NCBI GenBank assembly: GCA_018672315.1
Contig: CP076053.1
Span: forward strand, 917,827 to 981,826
Length of the DNA: 64,000 bases
Source of the DNA: Nocardioidaceae bacterium
GTDB taxonomy: Bacteria > Actinomycetota > Actinomycetes > Propionibacteriales > Nocardioidaceae
Direction: 5' to 3'
Under the pieces are notes generated by a model, which had not been told where the DNA came from, did no database searches, and worked only from the letters and a program-made list of their open reading frames with translations. The stretch's first letter is position 1. Each line of letters opens with the position of its first letter. The position numbers were made by a program, and so were the translations under genes. Positions 16,334 to 27,787 of this stretch are shown here, in pieces.

Positions 16334-17674
16334 TTGCGACGCTTCCTCCGTCACGCGCGTACGAGCGCCGTCGCCCTGGCGGGCGCAGCCCTGCTGACCT
16401 CCGGGCTCACGCTCGGCCTCACCGGCTCCAGCAGCGCTGCCGGTGTGAGCGTGCACCCGGGCGACTTCACCGGCTACGGCTTCGACCGGTGCATGACCCC
16501 CACCCAGGCCGAGATGGACCGTTGGTGGGAGAGCTCGCCGTACCAGGCGGTCGGGGTCTACACCTCGGGCCGCAACCGCTACTGCGCCGACCAGCCGGAC
16601 CTCACCCGCGAGTGGGTCGCCCGTCAGTCCCAGACCGGCTGGCGCATCCTGCCGATCACGGTCGGGCGCCAGGCTGCGTGCTCGCCGGTGGATCGCTACA
16701 AGAGCTGGGCGCGCATCTCCAACAACCGCACCCGCGGCTTCGCCCAGGCCCGCGCCCAGGGCGTGGAGGAGTCCGCCGAGTCCGTGGCCGCCGTGCAGGC
16801 GCTCGGCATCGCCAAGGGCTCGACGCTGTGGCTCGACATCGAGTGGTACGACCGCTCCAAGACGCGCTGCGACAAGTCCACGCTCGCCTTCATCGAGTCG
16901 TGGTCCGAGGCCACCCGGGACGCGGGCTACGTCGCCGGCATGTACTCCTCGGCCTCGGCCGCGATCCTCTCGGCCAGCCGACGTCTCGACGCCGACCCCT
17001 CCTGGGCCGGCCCCGACCAGCTGTGGTTCGCCTGGGGCAACAAGCAGGCCGACGTCGAGCTGGGCCCCTACGGCGACGAGCGCCACTGGCCGAAGGGCCT
17101 GATGCACCAGTACGAGCTGGACGTGCTGGCCACCTACGGGGGCCTCGGCATGCACATCGACAAGAACTGGATCGACCTCGGCAAGGGCACGCGGCCGGGA
17201 CGCCAGGGCAAGCGGTGCCGCACCAGCCTCGACCACGCGACCTACCCGCGGCTCGCCCAGGGCTCCGTCGACGAGCGCGTCGAGGCGATGCAGTGCCACC
17301 TGCGCCACGCGGGCTACTACAAGGGCCGCATCCGCCCCGAGTTCCTGCCCCGGCTGACCAGCGCGCTCGTGAGCTACCAGACCGACCGCGGGCTGCGTGC
17401 CGACGGCACGACGAACCGGCGCACGTGGGTCTCGCTGCTCGCCCGCGGCACGAACCGCACCGAGGTGGACGTCGTCAAGATCGGGTCCGGCGGTCCCGCG
17501 GTGTGGCGGCTGCAGCGCGCGCTGAACGCGACGCGTCGCGCCGTGCCGATCACCGGTGTGTTCGGCTTCGACACGATGAACGCCGTCACGCGCTACCAGA
17601 AGCGTCGCGGACTGCCCCAGACCGGCGTCGCGGACACCGCCACCTGGCAGCGGCTGCTCGCCGGCTGGTCCTGA
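16334..17674 (+). CDS. Secreted DUF1906 glycosidase-like protein with two peptidoglycan-binding domains
   Basis: 446-residue exported protein. A Sec-type signal (about 1-37, positively charged start then ALAGAALLTSGLTLGLTG) precedes a DUF1906 domain, a TIM-barrel hydrolase-like family (FTGYGFDRCMTPTQAEMDRW, LWLDIEWYD with acidic residues that could be catalytic, YVAGMYSSASA, HQYELDV). Two PG_binding_1 repeats follow (about 305-370 and 380-445; each ends in a TxxTWxxLL-like motif). It probably acts on or binds the cell wall. The TTG start is chosen because GGAGA lies five bases before it and the signal peptide begins there; the open frame continues upstream without sense. A TAGCCT at 16248-16253 could be its -10, giving a leader of about 75 bases. 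Its stop is nine bases from the purL stop. Confidence 0.85.
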   Translation: MRRFLRHARTSAVALAGAALLTSGLTLGLTGSSSAAGVSVHPGDFTGYGFDRCMTPTQAEMDRWWESSPYQAVGVYTSGRNRYCADQPDLTREWVARQSQTGWRILPITVGRQAACSPVDRYKSWARISNNRTRGFAQARAQGVEESAESVAAVQALGIAKGSTLWLDIEWYDRSKTRCDKSTLAFIESWSEATRDAGYVAGMYSSASAAILSASRRLDADPSWAGPDQLWFAWGNKQADVELGPYGDERHWPKGLMHQYELDVLATYGGLGMHIDKNWIDLGKGTRPGRQGKRCRTSLDHATYPRLAQGSVDERVEAMQCHLRHAGYYKGRIRPEFLPRLTSALVSYQTDRGLRADGTTNRRTWVSLLARGTNRTEVDVVKIGSGGPAVWRLQRALNATRRAVPITGVFGFDTMNAVTRYQKRRGLPQTGVADTATWQRLLAGWS

Positions 17675-17683
17675 CCGGTCGCC

Positions 17684-19972
17684 TCAGCCGAGGACGGCCG
17701 GCAGCGTCGCGGTCCAGGTCGCCCGCAGCTGCTCCACCGAGACGCTGAACAGGTCGTCCTCACCCGAGCGCACCACGAGCTCCTCACCGCCGGTCTCGCC
17801 GAGCCGGGTGACGCGTACGCCGTGCTCGCCGGCGAGCCGCTCGACCTCGTCCAGCGACGCGGTGTCCACGGCCACGAGGGCGCGTGCGGTCGACTCGCTG
17901 AGCAGCGCGACGGCCGGCTCGGGGTGCACCCGGGCGACGTCGATCGTGGCGCCGACCTCGTGGCGGAGGCACGCCTCGGCGAGTGCCTGACCGAGACCTC
18001 CGTCGGACAGGTCGTGCGCGGCGGCCAGCAGCCCACCCTGCCCCGCCTCGACGAGCAGGGCGGCCAGCGACTTCTCGGCGCCCAGGTCGACCTGCGGCGG
18101 CGTGCCGCCGAGGTGACCGTGCACGACGTGCGCCCACTCCGAGCCCGACAGCTCCTCCCCGGTGACACCCAGCAGCAGCACGGTCTGGTGCGCCGCGGCG
18201 AACCCCGAGCGCGTACGCCGCGTCACGTCCTCGACGACGCCGAGCACGGCGACGACGGGGGTCGGCAGGATCGCCGTGTCGCCGGTCTGGTTGTAGAGCG
18301 AGACGTTGCCGCCGGTGACGGGCACACCGAGCGCGAGGCAGGCGTCCTTCAGCCCCCGGCACGCCTCTGCGAACTGCCACATCACGTCGGGGTCCTCGGG
18401 CGACCCGAAGTTCAGGCAGTCGCTGACCGCCAGCGGCTGCGCACCGGTGGTCGCGACGTTGCGGTAGCTCTCCGCCAGCGCGAGCTGCGCCCCGGCGTAC
18501 GGGTCGAGCTTGGCGAACCGGCCGTTGCAGTCGGTGGAGACCGCGACGCCGAGGTTCGTGGCGGGGTCGACCCGCACCATGCCGGCGTCCTCGGGCTGGG
18601 CGAGCACGGAGTTGCCGCGCACGTAGCGGTCGTACTGGTCCGTCACCCACGACCGGTCGCACAGGTTGGGGGACCCGAGCAGACGCAGCAGCGTCTCGCG
18701 CAGCTCCTCGCCGCCTGCAGGTCGGCGCAGCGACTCGGCGCGGTCGGCCTGCAGGTCGTCCTGCCAGGCGGGTCGTGCGTACGGACGCTCGTACGTCGGC
18801 CCGTCGTGGGCGACCGACCGCGGCGGCACGTCGACGACGGTCTCCCCGTGCCAGGTGATCTCGAGGCGGTCGCCGTCGGTGACCTCCCCGACGACCACGG
18901 CCTCGACGTCCCATCGCGCACAGATCGCGAGGAACGCCTCGACGTCGCCGGGCTCGACGACGGCCATCATGCGCTCCTGGCTCTCGCTCATGAGGATCTC
19001 CTCCGGGCTGAGCGTGGAGTCGCGCAGCGGCACGCGGTCGAGCTCGACGCTCATGCCGCCGTCGCCCGCACTGGCCAGCTCTGAGGTGGCGCAGGAGAGG
19101 CCGGCGCCGCCGAGGTCCTGGATGCCGGCGACGAGACCGGCGCCGAAGAGCTCGAGGGTGCACTCGATGAGCAGCTTCTCCATGAAGGGGTCGCCGACCT
19201 GCACGCTGGGGCGCTTCGCGGGGCCGTCTGCGTCGAAGGTCTCCGAGGCCAGCACCGAGACGCCGCCGATCCCGTCGCCGCCGGTGCGCGCGCCGTACAG
19301 GATGACCTGGTTGCCGACACCGGACGCCTTGGCGAGGTGGAGGTCCTCGTGGCGCAGCACCCCGACACACAGGGCGTTGACCAGGGGGTTGCCGAGGTAG
19401 GTCTCGTCGAAGACGACCTCACCACCGATGTTGGGCAGGCCCAGGCAGTTGCCGTAGCCGCCGACGCCCGCCACGATCCCGGGCAGGACACGGGCGGTGT
19501 CCTCGGCCTCGAGCGGCCCGAAGCGCAGGGGGTCCATCACCGCGACCGGACGGGCGCCCATCGCGAGGATGTCGCGCACGATGCCCCCGATGCCGGTCGC
19601 CGCGCCCTGGTACGGCTCGACGAACGAGGGGTGGTTGTGCGACTCGACCTTGAAGGTCACCGCGTAGCCCTGGCCGATGTCGACGACACCCGCGTTCTCA
19701 CCGATGCCGGCGAGCATCCGGCCGACGCCGGGCTCCTGCGCGCGGATCTGGTGCGACAGGTCGCCGAACTGCTTCAGGTGCACCTTCGTCGACTTGTACG
19801 AGCAGTGCTCGGACCACATCACGGAGTACATCGCGAGCTCGGCGGCGGTCGGCCGACGACCGAGGATCTCGCGGATCCGGGCGTACTCGTCGGCCTTCAG
19901 CCCGAGGTCGGCCCACGGCTGCGTGCGGTCGGGGTCGCCCGCCGCGACGCTCACGGTGTCGACGCCGCTCAC
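17684..19972 (-). CDS. purL: Phosphoribosylformylglycinamidine synthase subunit PurL
   Basis: 762-residue small-type PurL that with PurQ and PurS makes FGAM from FGAR, ATP and glutamine. Seen: [16 protein letters not shown] near residue 50, the glycine-rich [37 protein letters not shown] and [11 protein letters not shown]. Length matches the three-subunit type (about 740-760), not the 1,300-residue fused enzyme. The GTG at 19972 overlaps the purQ stop by four bases (GTGA), fixing the start; the much longer open frame upstream is just purQ read-through in a shifted frame. Third gene of purS-purQ-purL. Confidence 0.97.
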   Translation of the reverse strand: MSGVDTVSVAAGDPDRTQPWADLGLKADEYARIREILGRRPTAAELAMYSVMWSEHCSYKSTKVHLKQFGDLSHQIRAQEPGVGRMLAGIGENAGVVDIGQGYAVTFKVESHNHPSFVEPYQGAATGIGGIVRDILAMGARPVAVMDPLRFGPLEAEDTARVLPGIVAGVGGYGNCLGLPNIGGEVVFDETYLGNPLVNALCVGVLRHEDLHLAKASGVGNQVILYGARTGGDGIGGVSVLASETFDADGPAKRPSVQVGDPFMEKLLIECTLELFGAGLVAGIQDLGGAGLSCATSELASAGDGGMSVELDRVPLRDSTLSPEEILMSESQERMMAVVEPGDVEAFLAICARWDVEAVVVGEVTDGDRLEITWHGETVVDVPPRSVAHDGPTYERPYARPAWQDDLQADRAESLRRPAGGEELRETLLRLLGSPNLCDRSWVTDQYDRYVRGNSVLAQPEDAGMVRVDPATNLGVAVSTDCNGRFAKLDPYAGAQLALAESYRNVATTGAQPLAVSDCLNFGSPEDPDVMWQFAEACRGLKDACLALGVPVTGGNVSLYNQTGDTAILPTPVVAVLGVVEDVTRRTRSGFAAAHQTVLLLGVTGEELSGSEWAHVVHGHLGGTPPQVDLGAEKSLAALLVEAGQGGLLAAAHDLSDGGLGQALAEACLRHEVGATIDVARVHPEPAVALLSESTARALVAVDTASLDEVERLAGEHGVRVTRLGETGGEELVVRSGEDDLFSVSVEQLRATWTATLPAVLG

Positions 19973-20637
19973 GAGGCCACCTTCTCCAGCAGCGAGGTGA
20001 AGAAGCCCAGGCCGTCCGTGCCGGGGCCGGTGAGGTCCTCGACGCAGTGCTCCGGGTGCGGCATCAGGCCGACGACGTTGCCGGCGGCGTTGGTGATGCC
20101 GGCGATGTCGCGCAGCGACCCGTTGGGGTTGCCGCCGACGTAGCGCACGACGACGCGACCGTCGCCCTCGAGCGCGTCGAGCACCGACTCCTCGGCGACG
20201 AAGCACCCCTCGCCGTTCTTCAGCACGATCGTCAGCTCCTGACCCGGCGCGTACGCCCGTGTCCAGTCCGTCGTCGCGTTCTCCACGCGCAGCCGCTGGT
20301 CGCGACACACGAACTGCATGCGCTCGTTGCGGATCAGCGCACCCGGCAGCAGGTGGGACTCGCACAGCACCTGGAACCCGTTGCAGATGCCGAGCACCGG
20401 CAGCCCGTCGCGAGCCCCGTCGACGATCCGCTCCATGACCGGTGCGAAGCGAGAGATCGCCCCGCAGCGCAGGTAGTCGCCGTAGGAGAACCCACCGGGC
20501 AGCACCACGGCGTCGACACCGTGGAGGTCGGCGTCGCCGTGCCACAGCGCGACGGGCTCGTGGCCCCCGAGGCGTACGGCGCGCGCCGCGTCGACGTCGT
20601 CGAGCGAGCCGGGGAACGTGACGACACCGACCCTCAC
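19969..20637 (-). CDS. purQ: Phosphoribosylformylglycinamidine synthase, glutaminase subunit PurQ
   Basis: 222-residue class I glutamine amidotransferase that supplies ammonia to PurL. It has [18 protein letters not shown], the nucleophile elbow [11 protein letters not shown] (Cys around 88) and the His-Glu pair in [10 protein letters not shown]. The GTG start at 20637 overlaps the purS stop by four bases. Translation of purS, purQ and purL is thus coupled through GTGA-type overlaps, in keeping with a fixed complex of the three proteins. Confidence 0.96.
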   Translation of the reverse strand: MRVGVVTFPGSLDDVDAARAVRLGGHEPVALWHGDADLHGVDAVVLPGGFSYGDYLRCGAISRFAPVMERIVDGARDGLPVLGICNGFQVLCESHLLPGALIRNERMQFVCRDQRLRVENATTDWTRAYAPGQELTIVLKNGEGCFVAEESVLDALEGDGRVVVRYVGGNPNGSLRDIAGITNAAGNVVGLMPHPEHCVEDLTGPGTDGLGFFTSLLEKVAS

Positions 20638-20888
20638 GCGTCCGGCCCCTCGACGTGCACCTCGTAGTCCTCGATGACCGGGTTGCTGAGCAGGGTCTCG
20701 GCCATGCGTCGCACGTCCTCCAGTCGCGCCGGGGTCATCTCTCCGTCGAGCTCCAGCTCGAACCGCTTGCCCTGGCGCACGTCCAGGACGCCGGAGAAGC
20801 CGAGCCGGGGCAGCGCACCGGCGACGGCCTTGCCCTGCGGGTCGAGGATCTCGGGCTTGGGCATGACGTCGACGACGACACGGGCCAC
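20634..20888 (-). CDS. purS: Phosphoribosylformylglycinamidine synthase subunit PurS
   Basis: 84-residue bridging subunit that holds PurQ and PurL together and helps channel ammonia. [23 protein letters not shown] and the ending [14 protein letters not shown] are typical. The GTG has AGGAG five bases upstream, and that site overlaps a TAGGAG hexamer. First gene of the purSQL operon; the stretch to the sensor kinase stop downstream of the opposite flank (20889-20933) holds the promoter. Confidence 0.94.
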   Translation of the reverse strand: MARVVVDVMPKPEILDPQGKAVAGALPRLGFSGVLDVRQGKRFELELDGEMTPARLEDVRRMAETLLSNPVIEDYEVHVEGPDA

Positions 20889-20933
20889 GGGGGCTCCTAG
20901 CGGGTCGGGGGCTGGACGGCAGACGGGCCGATC

Positions 20934-22520
20934 CTAGTGCTCCGCGGCACCGACCTCGGCGGCGGCGTCCCTCGGCGGCTCCCCGCCGTCCACGGGCACC
21001 CACCACTCCACGACGGTGCCGCCGGGCTCCCCGTCGTATGCCCGCGACCCGCCTCCCAGGGCGCGCGCCCGGGCGGTCATGTTCGCCAGGCCCGAGCGCC
21101 GGTCGACCGTGGCGGGCAGGCCCACCCCGTCGTCGGTGACCCGCAGCACCACCCCGCGGCCCGTCGCCTCCAGCTCGACGACGACGGACCCCGCAGCCGC
21201 GTGACGCATCACGTTGGAGAGGCACTCGCGCAGCACCGCCGAGACCTGGTCGAGCACCTCACCGTGCGCCACGGTGTCGACCGGGCCCGAGGTGCGCACG
21301 ACCGGGGTGAACCCGAGCAGCGGGATGTATTCGCGCACGATGCCGCGCACGGTGTCGCGCGCCTGGCTGCCGGGCGCCTGCTTGAGATCGAAGATCGTGC
21401 CGCGGATGTCGGTGATCGTGAGGTCGAGGTCGGTGATCGCCTCGTGCAGCCGGGTCCCGGAGAGCTCGTCGGTGAGGTGTCGCCCCAGGCCCTTGAGCCG
21501 CAGGCCGGTGGCGAAGAGCCGTTGGATCACCACGTCGTGGAGGTCACGGGCGATGCGGTCGCGGTCGCTGATCAGCATGAGCTCCTGCCGGTCGGCGACG
21601 GCCTGCGCACGGTCCAGGGCCAGGGCCGTCTGGTCGGCGAAGCTGCCCAACGCCTCGGTCTCGTCGGACCGGAGGCCGTCGCTGCGCTCGAGGAGGCACA
21701 TCAGGACGCCCGAGAAGGACAGGTGGGCGTTGAGCGGCACGAGCACCATCAGCCGGTCGCGACCGTCGGGCACGAGCACCACGTCGGTCTCGGCCGTCGC
21801 CGCGAGCACCTGCGGGTCGACGCGGAAGAGCAGGTCCGGCACCGTGCGGGCCGCGGGCCCGGCGACCGCGAGGATGTCGGGCCTCCCGTGGCCCGACTCC
21901 TGCAGCACGGCCACGGCGCTCGCGCCGATCATGCGTACGGCCGCCTGAGCGACGTGGGCGAGTCCCTCGTCGACGCGGGTCGGGGGTGCGAGCACCTCGG
22001 CGATGCTCGCGGTCGCCTCGAGCGCGCGCAGACGTCGTTGCCGGCCGTCCTCGCGACGCACCTGGTCCACGCGCACCTCCGCCGCGCGGACGAGCACGTC
22101 GAGGTCGACGACGTCGGCGTCGACGAACGGACGGTCCGCGCCCCGCATCAGGTGGAGGCGTGCGACCACGTCGCCGCCGACGTGGATCGGGTGCAGCGCC
22201 CACGCCTTCCCGGCCGCGGCCCGCCGCCCGGTCCCGGCGACCAGGCAGGTCGGCGCCTCGTGCCGCGAGAGGCTCGCGTACGCCCGTCTCGCCCTCTCGA
22301 CCGCCGCGTCCGCGGCCTCACCCGCCGGAAGGCCCGAGCCCGCCATCAGGTCGAACACCCGACCTCCGAGGCCGAACCTGCCGAGCACCGCGGCATCGGC
22401 GTCGAGGAGGGTTGCGGCGTGGTCGACGAGAACGTCCCACAGCTGCGCCTCCTCGACACAGCCGGCGATGTCGAGGGCGGCCTCGAGCAGCGCGGGCCGT
22501 GAGGCGGACGGCGATCTCAC
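20934..22520 (-). CDS. Two-GAF sensor histidine kinase (DosS/DevS-like)
   Basis: 528-residue cytosolic kinase. Two GAF-type sensor domains (about 10-150 and 165-310) precede a HisKA_3 dimerisation domain with the phosphorylated His328 in [19 protein letters not shown] and an ATPase domain with [12 protein letters not shown] (N box) and VTDDGVGLP (G1 box). The order and the H-box closely resemble mycobacterial DosS/DosT, which sense oxygen, NO or redox with a heme GAF. Whether the first GAF has a heme His cannot be decided by eye. The GTG is set by TAGAGT seven bases upstream. No response regulator lies beside it, so it is an orphan here. It is divergent from a universal stress gene, a common DosR target. 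Confidence 0.88.
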   Translation of the reverse strand: MRSPSASRPALLEAALDIAGCVEEAQLWDVLVDHAATLLDADAAVLGRFGLGGRVFDLMAGSGLPAGEAADAAVERARRAYASLSRHEAPTCLVAGTGRRAAAGKAWALHPIHVGGDVVARLHLMRGADRPFVDADVVDLDVLVRAAEVRVDQVRREDGRQRRLRALEATASIAEVLAPPTRVDEGLAHVAQAAVRMIGASAVAVLQESGHGRPDILAVAGPAARTVPDLLFRVDPQVLAATAETDVVLVPDGRDRLMVLVPLNAHLSFSGVLMCLLERSDGLRSDETEALGSFADQTALALDRAQAVADRQELMLISDRDRIARDLHDVVIQRLFATGLRLKGLGRHLTDELSGTRLHEAITDLDLTITDIRGTIFDLKQAPGSQARDTVRGIVREYIPLLGFTPVVRTSGPVDTVAHGEVLDQVSAVLRECLSNVMRHAAAGSVVVELEATGRGVVLRVTDDGVGLPATVDRRSGLANMTARARALGGGSRAYDGEPGGTVVEWWVPVDGGEPPRDAAAEVGAAEH

Positions 22521-22527
22521 CCTGTCG

Positions 22528-22533
22528 ACTCTA
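22528..22533 (-). promoter_or_regulatory. -10 hexamer of a leaderless promoter (sensor kinase)
   Basis: TAGAGT on the minus strand seven bases before the GTG start. It lies in the 49-base gap between the kinase and the divergent stress-protein gene. Confidence 0.45.
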
Positions 22534-22569
22534 CGGCGCTGCCACCCCGTGAGCAGGCAGGATGGCTCC

Positions 22570-23073
22570 GTGACAGACCGCACGACGCAGGACGAGGACC
22601 GCGACGCACAGAGTGATGTCGAGACCGACCACGGGCGCACCGGTCGCGTGGTGGTCGGGGCCGACGTCTCGGCGCTGGGCAGCGCGGCGCTGCTGTGGGC
22701 GATGCGCCGCGCGCGGCGCGGCGACGGCCACGTCATGGTGCTGGACTCCCGACCTCACGACGACACCTCCGACGCCGACGCGTCGGAGGCCGCCGACGCG
22801 GCGCGCAAGGGACAGCGGTGGGAGGTGCAGGCCTGGGCCTCGGAAGTCCTCATGGGGGTCGGCACGCGGGTCCCGGTGCTGGTCTCGACCACGGAGGGCC
22901 GCCTCGAGCTCGCCCTGGCCGGGGCCGGCAGCCGGGCCGACCTGGTCGTGTTCGGGGGCGAGGAGGACGGCTCCGGTCCGCTCGACCCGGCCGTGCTGCT
23001 GCGGTTCTGTCCGTGCCCCGTGGTCCGCGTCGACCGGCACCAGCAGGCCACCTGGCTGGGCGCGACCCGCTGA
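22570..23073 (+). CDS. Universal stress protein-like protein
   Basis: 167-residue protein with a USP-like alpha/beta fold: RVVVGADVSALGSAALLWAMRRARRG near the N-terminus, then GRLELALAGAGSRADLVVFGG and the C-terminal CPCPVVRVDRH. About 30 acidic residues precede the domain. The canonical ATP-binding G-x2-G-x9-G-S/T is not clear, so it may be a non-ATP-binding form. GTG start with AGGA upstream. Divergent from the DosS-like kinase and followed after 20 bases by the GH13 gene on the same strand. Confidence 0.75.
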   Translation: MTDRTTQDEDRDAQSDVETDHGRTGRVVVGADVSALGSAALLWAMRRARRGDGHVMVLDSRPHDDTSDADASEAADAARKGQRWEVQAWASEVLMGVGTRVPVLVSTTEGRLELALAGAGSRADLVVFGGEEDGSGPLDPAVLLRFCPCPVVRVDRHQQATWLGATR

Positions 23074-23081
23074 GGGCTCGG

Positions 23082-23087
23082 TAGCGT
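23082..23087 (+). promoter_or_regulatory. -10 hexamer of a leaderless promoter (GH13 gene)
   Basis: TAGCGT six bases before the ATG at 23094, just after the stress-protein stop. It gives the GH13 gene a start of its own despite the short gap. Confidence 0.5.
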
Positions 23088-23093
23088 CGGCGC

Positions 23094-25337
<2,244 letters not shown>

Positions 25338-25358
25338 GGTCGGGCGGCCCGGCCCTGC

Positions 25359-26063
25359 TCAGAGCAGCCAGCGCGCCAGCAGGGTGCCGTTCTCCTCGAG
25401 GAGCAGCCCGAGCCGGAGGTCGACCGAGACGTCCGGGCCGCTGGCCATGCGGCTGTGCTCGCCGGCGACGACCTTCGGCGCGACCGACGCGCACACCTCG
25501 TCGAGCGCGCCTGCGTCGAGGGCGTCACCGAGCACGTGGGGGCCGCCCTCGACCAGCACGCGGTGCCAGCCGCGGTCGGTGAGCTCCGTACGCAACGTGC
25601 TTGCGTCGACGTCGTCCTCCCCGCACACGACGACGTGCTCCTCCCCGAGCTCGCGGCGGGCGTCGGCGAGGCCGTCGGAGGAGGCGACCGTCGCCATCAG
25701 CACGGCCCCCCGCTCGGCGCCCTGCAGGCTCTCGGGCACCTCGGCGGAGCGGGAGACGAGCACGATCGGCTTCTCGTTCACCGCGTACTCCTCCTCCCTC
25801 GCCGTGCCGGCGCCGACCACGATGACCTCGGCCCAGTCCCTCAGCACGCCGAAGACGCGACCGTCGGCGTCGGTGCGGATCGACACCGACAGGCCGTCCG
25901 CGCCGGTGATGGCCCCGTCGACGGAGGAGATGAAGTTCGAGCGCCACCAGGAGCCGTCGCCGTGGCGCGAGGTCTGCCTCTCCGTCGCGTACGCCGCAGC
26001 CACGGCCTCCTCGGTCAGGTCGGCGCCGGCGACGTCGGTGGTGGTGTTGAGCAGGACCTGCAC
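25359..26063 (-). CDS. RibD C-terminal (pyrimidine reductase) family protein
   Basis: 234-residue DHFR-fold reductase of the RibD-C family. RSNFISSVDGAITGADG near the start, VFGVLRDWAEVIVVGAGTAREE, VEGGPHVLGDAL and the ending GLLLEENGTLLARW are the family marks. Members reduce a pyrimidine intermediate of riboflavin synthesis or serve as NAD(P)H-dependent reductases of other pteridine-like molecules. No deaminase domain is fused, unlike RibD itself. GTG start with AGGAG five bases upstream. It is divergent from the PPOX gene and convergent with GH13 (21-base gap). Confidence 0.88.
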   Translation of the reverse strand: MQVLLNTTTDVAGADLTEEAVAAAYATERQTSRHGDGSWWRSNFISSVDGAITGADGLSVSIRTDADGRVFGVLRDWAEVIVVGAGTAREEEYAVNEKPIVLVSRSAEVPESLQGAERGAVLMATVASSDGLADARRELGEEHVVVCGEDDVDASTLRTELTDRGWHRVLVEGGPHVLGDALDAGALDEVCASVAPKVVAGEHSRMASGPDVSVDLRLGLLLEENGTLLARWLL

Positions 26064-26130
26064 GGAGGCTCCTCGGGACGGGAACGAGATCGGTGACGGG
26101 AGAGATCGGGTCGGGGAGACCGTGCCCCAC

Positions 26131-26136
26131 TAGGGT
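26131..26136 (+). promoter_or_regulatory. -10 hexamer of a leaderless promoter (PPOX gene)
   Basis: TAGGGT six bases before the ATG at 26143; no room for a ribosome-binding site. Confidence 0.55.
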
Positions 26137-26142
26137 CCTGCC

Positions 26143-26628
26143 ATGCCCAGGACCATCGCGACCACCACCGACGTCGACCGGGAGTCGCTGCTCGACTTCG
26201 TGCGCCCCCGGCACAAGTTCGTGCTCATCACGCCGCGACGCGACGGCCGCACGCAGTCCTCACCCGTCACCGGTGGGGTCGACCCCGAGGGACGCCTCGT
26301 CGTCGCCTCCTACCCGCAGCGGGCCAAGGTGCGCAACGTGCGTCGGCACGGATCCGCCGCCGTGCTGGTTCTCTCCGACGACTTCGAGGACGCCTGGGTG
26401 CACGTCGACGGCCCGTGCGAGGTGCTCGACGCCGTCGGCGAGGACGGTCAGCCGGACGAGGCGGCGCTCGACGCGTTCGTCGACTACTTCCGGGCCGTGG
26501 CCGGCGAGCACGACGACTGGCAGGAGTACCGGCAGGCGATGGTCGCGCAGGGCAAGTCGCTGCTGCGGCTCACACCGGAGTCGTGGAGTCCGGTCGCGAC
26601 GGGCGGATTCCCGCCGGAGCTCGCCTGA
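26143..26628 (+). CDS. PPOX-class F420-dependent oxidoreductase-like protein
   Basis: 161-residue split-barrel flavin/deazaflavin-binding protein. Seen: KFVLITPRRDGRTQSSPVTG (strand that binds cofactor phosphate), YPQRAKVRNVRRHGSAAVLV, WVHVDGPCEVLD and the characteristic C-terminal TGGFPP. Actinobacterial members of this class mostly use coenzyme F420. Leaderless promoter. The last 59 bases overlap, tail to tail, the 3' end of the GNAT gene on the other strand, so transcripts of the two genes would be complementary there. Confidence 0.85.
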   Translation: MPRTIATTTDVDRESLLDFVRPRHKFVLITPRRDGRTQSSPVTGGVDPEGRLVVASYPQRAKVRNVRRHGSAAVLVLSDDFEDAWVHVDGPCEVLDAVGEDGQPDEAALDAFVDYFRAVAGEHDDWQEYRQAMVAQGKSLLRLTPESWSPVATGGFPPELA

Positions 26629-27787
26629 CCCGTGCCGCGGCCTCCCCGAGCGCGTGGGCGGTGCGGGCGCGAGCGGCCAGCCAGCGCGGCAGACGACGGA
26701 CGACCGACCGGCCGAGGGAACCCCTGGTGGAGACCGCGAGCGTCACCAGCTCACGCCGTCCCGAGGTCAAGGAGGTGCCGAGTCGGCTGTCGGCGTCGGT
26801 GCAGCTGTCGAGCACACGGACACCGTCCTCGAGCAGCGCGAAGCTCTCGACGGCCACGAGCCACCCCGGCGAGAACTCCGCGTACGCCTCGTCGTAGGTG
26901 GTCTTCCACCACGAGACCACGTCGCGGTCGCGCACCAGCGCGGCGACGGCCACCGGGCGCGAGCCGTCGTGCAGGGCCGGCAGATGCAGCACGCCGCGGT
27001 CCAGTGCCGCGAGGCACGCCTCGACGAAGAAGGCCGCCTCGGGCGGACGCACCGCCATCGCTCCGCCGTCCTCGCCCTTCCACCCGGCACGCTCGAGGGC
27101 GAGGAAGTGGGCCAGGTCGGCGCGTACGCGGGCACGGCGTGCGTCCGTGTCCTCGCCGGGGCGCCGGCGGGCGAGGTCCTCGACGACGAGCTGCGTGCCG
27201 ACCTTCGCGTCGAGTCGGCGACGCTGCCGACGCAGCTCGCGACGGCGCTTGGAGGAGAGGTCGACGTGCAGCCTCTCGCCGTCGCGGGCGCTGGAGAGTC
27301 CGCGGTCGGTGCGGCGTACGACGACACCGTCCTGGCCGAGTCGATCGGCCACCGCCAGCACCTGCTCCGCGACGCCGGTGTCGACCTGCCGCATGACGAG
27401 CCAGCGGTCCCCGGCGGTCGCGACGAGCCCGAACAGCTCGGCCCAGTCCTCCTCCTCGGCGTCGGGGCTGATCAGGGGGGTGCCGAGGAACGCCTGCTCG
27501 TGCTCCCAGGTCGTGGCTCCGCGCACGGGGTGGTGCCACGGGCGGGTACGCAGCTGCAGCGGCACGAGGAGACGCCACCGCCCGCCCCGACTCACCACGG
27601 CCAGGCCGACCCGGTCGCGCGCGAGGTGGCGCAGGGCAGGGAGCAGCAGCTCGGGGGTGAGGAACACGTTGGGCACCTGGGCCCGCGCGGACAGCTCGCG
27701 CCACCGCCGCTGCGTCTCCGCGTCGTCCCGGGCACCGGGGTCGCAGGCGGTCAGCACCTCGGCGGGGGTCAGCAGCCGGGCGCTCAT
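26570..27787 (-). CDS. BioF2/CelD-type GNAT acyltransferase, copy 1
   Basis: 405 residues, Acetyltransf_6 (BioF2-like, COG5653) family, related to CelD and Fem-type transferases that use acyl-CoA or acyl-tRNA. Two GNAT-like halves: the N-terminal VFLTPELLLPALRHL and FLGTPLISPDA, a basic hinge KRRRELRRQRRRL, then LERAGWKGEDGGAM and WKTTYDEAYAEFSPG with VLDSCTDADS near the end. No membrane segment. ATG start with four-base overlap to copy 2 upstream. Shares the LExxGWK-xxDGGAM block with two other genes nearby, so it arose by duplication. Substrate unknown. Confidence 0.85.
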   Translation of the reverse strand: MSARLLTPAEVLTACDPGARDDAETQRRWRELSARAQVPNVFLTPELLLPALRHLARDRVGLAVVSRGGRWRLLVPLQLRTRPWHHPVRGATTWEHEQAFLGTPLISPDAEEEDWAELFGLVATAGDRWLVMRQVDTGVAEQVLAVADRLGQDGVVVRRTDRGLSSARDGERLHVDLSSKRRRELRRQRRRLDAKVGTQLVVEDLARRRPGEDTDARRARVRADLAHFLALERAGWKGEDGGAMAVRPPEAAFFVEACLAALDRGVLHLPALHDGSRPVAVAALVRDRDVVSWWKTTYDEAYAEFSPGWLVAVESFALLEDGVRVLDSCTDADSRLGTSLTSGRRELVTLAVSTRGSLGRSVVRRLPRWLAARARTAHALGEAAARVRRAPAGIRPSRPDSTTPV

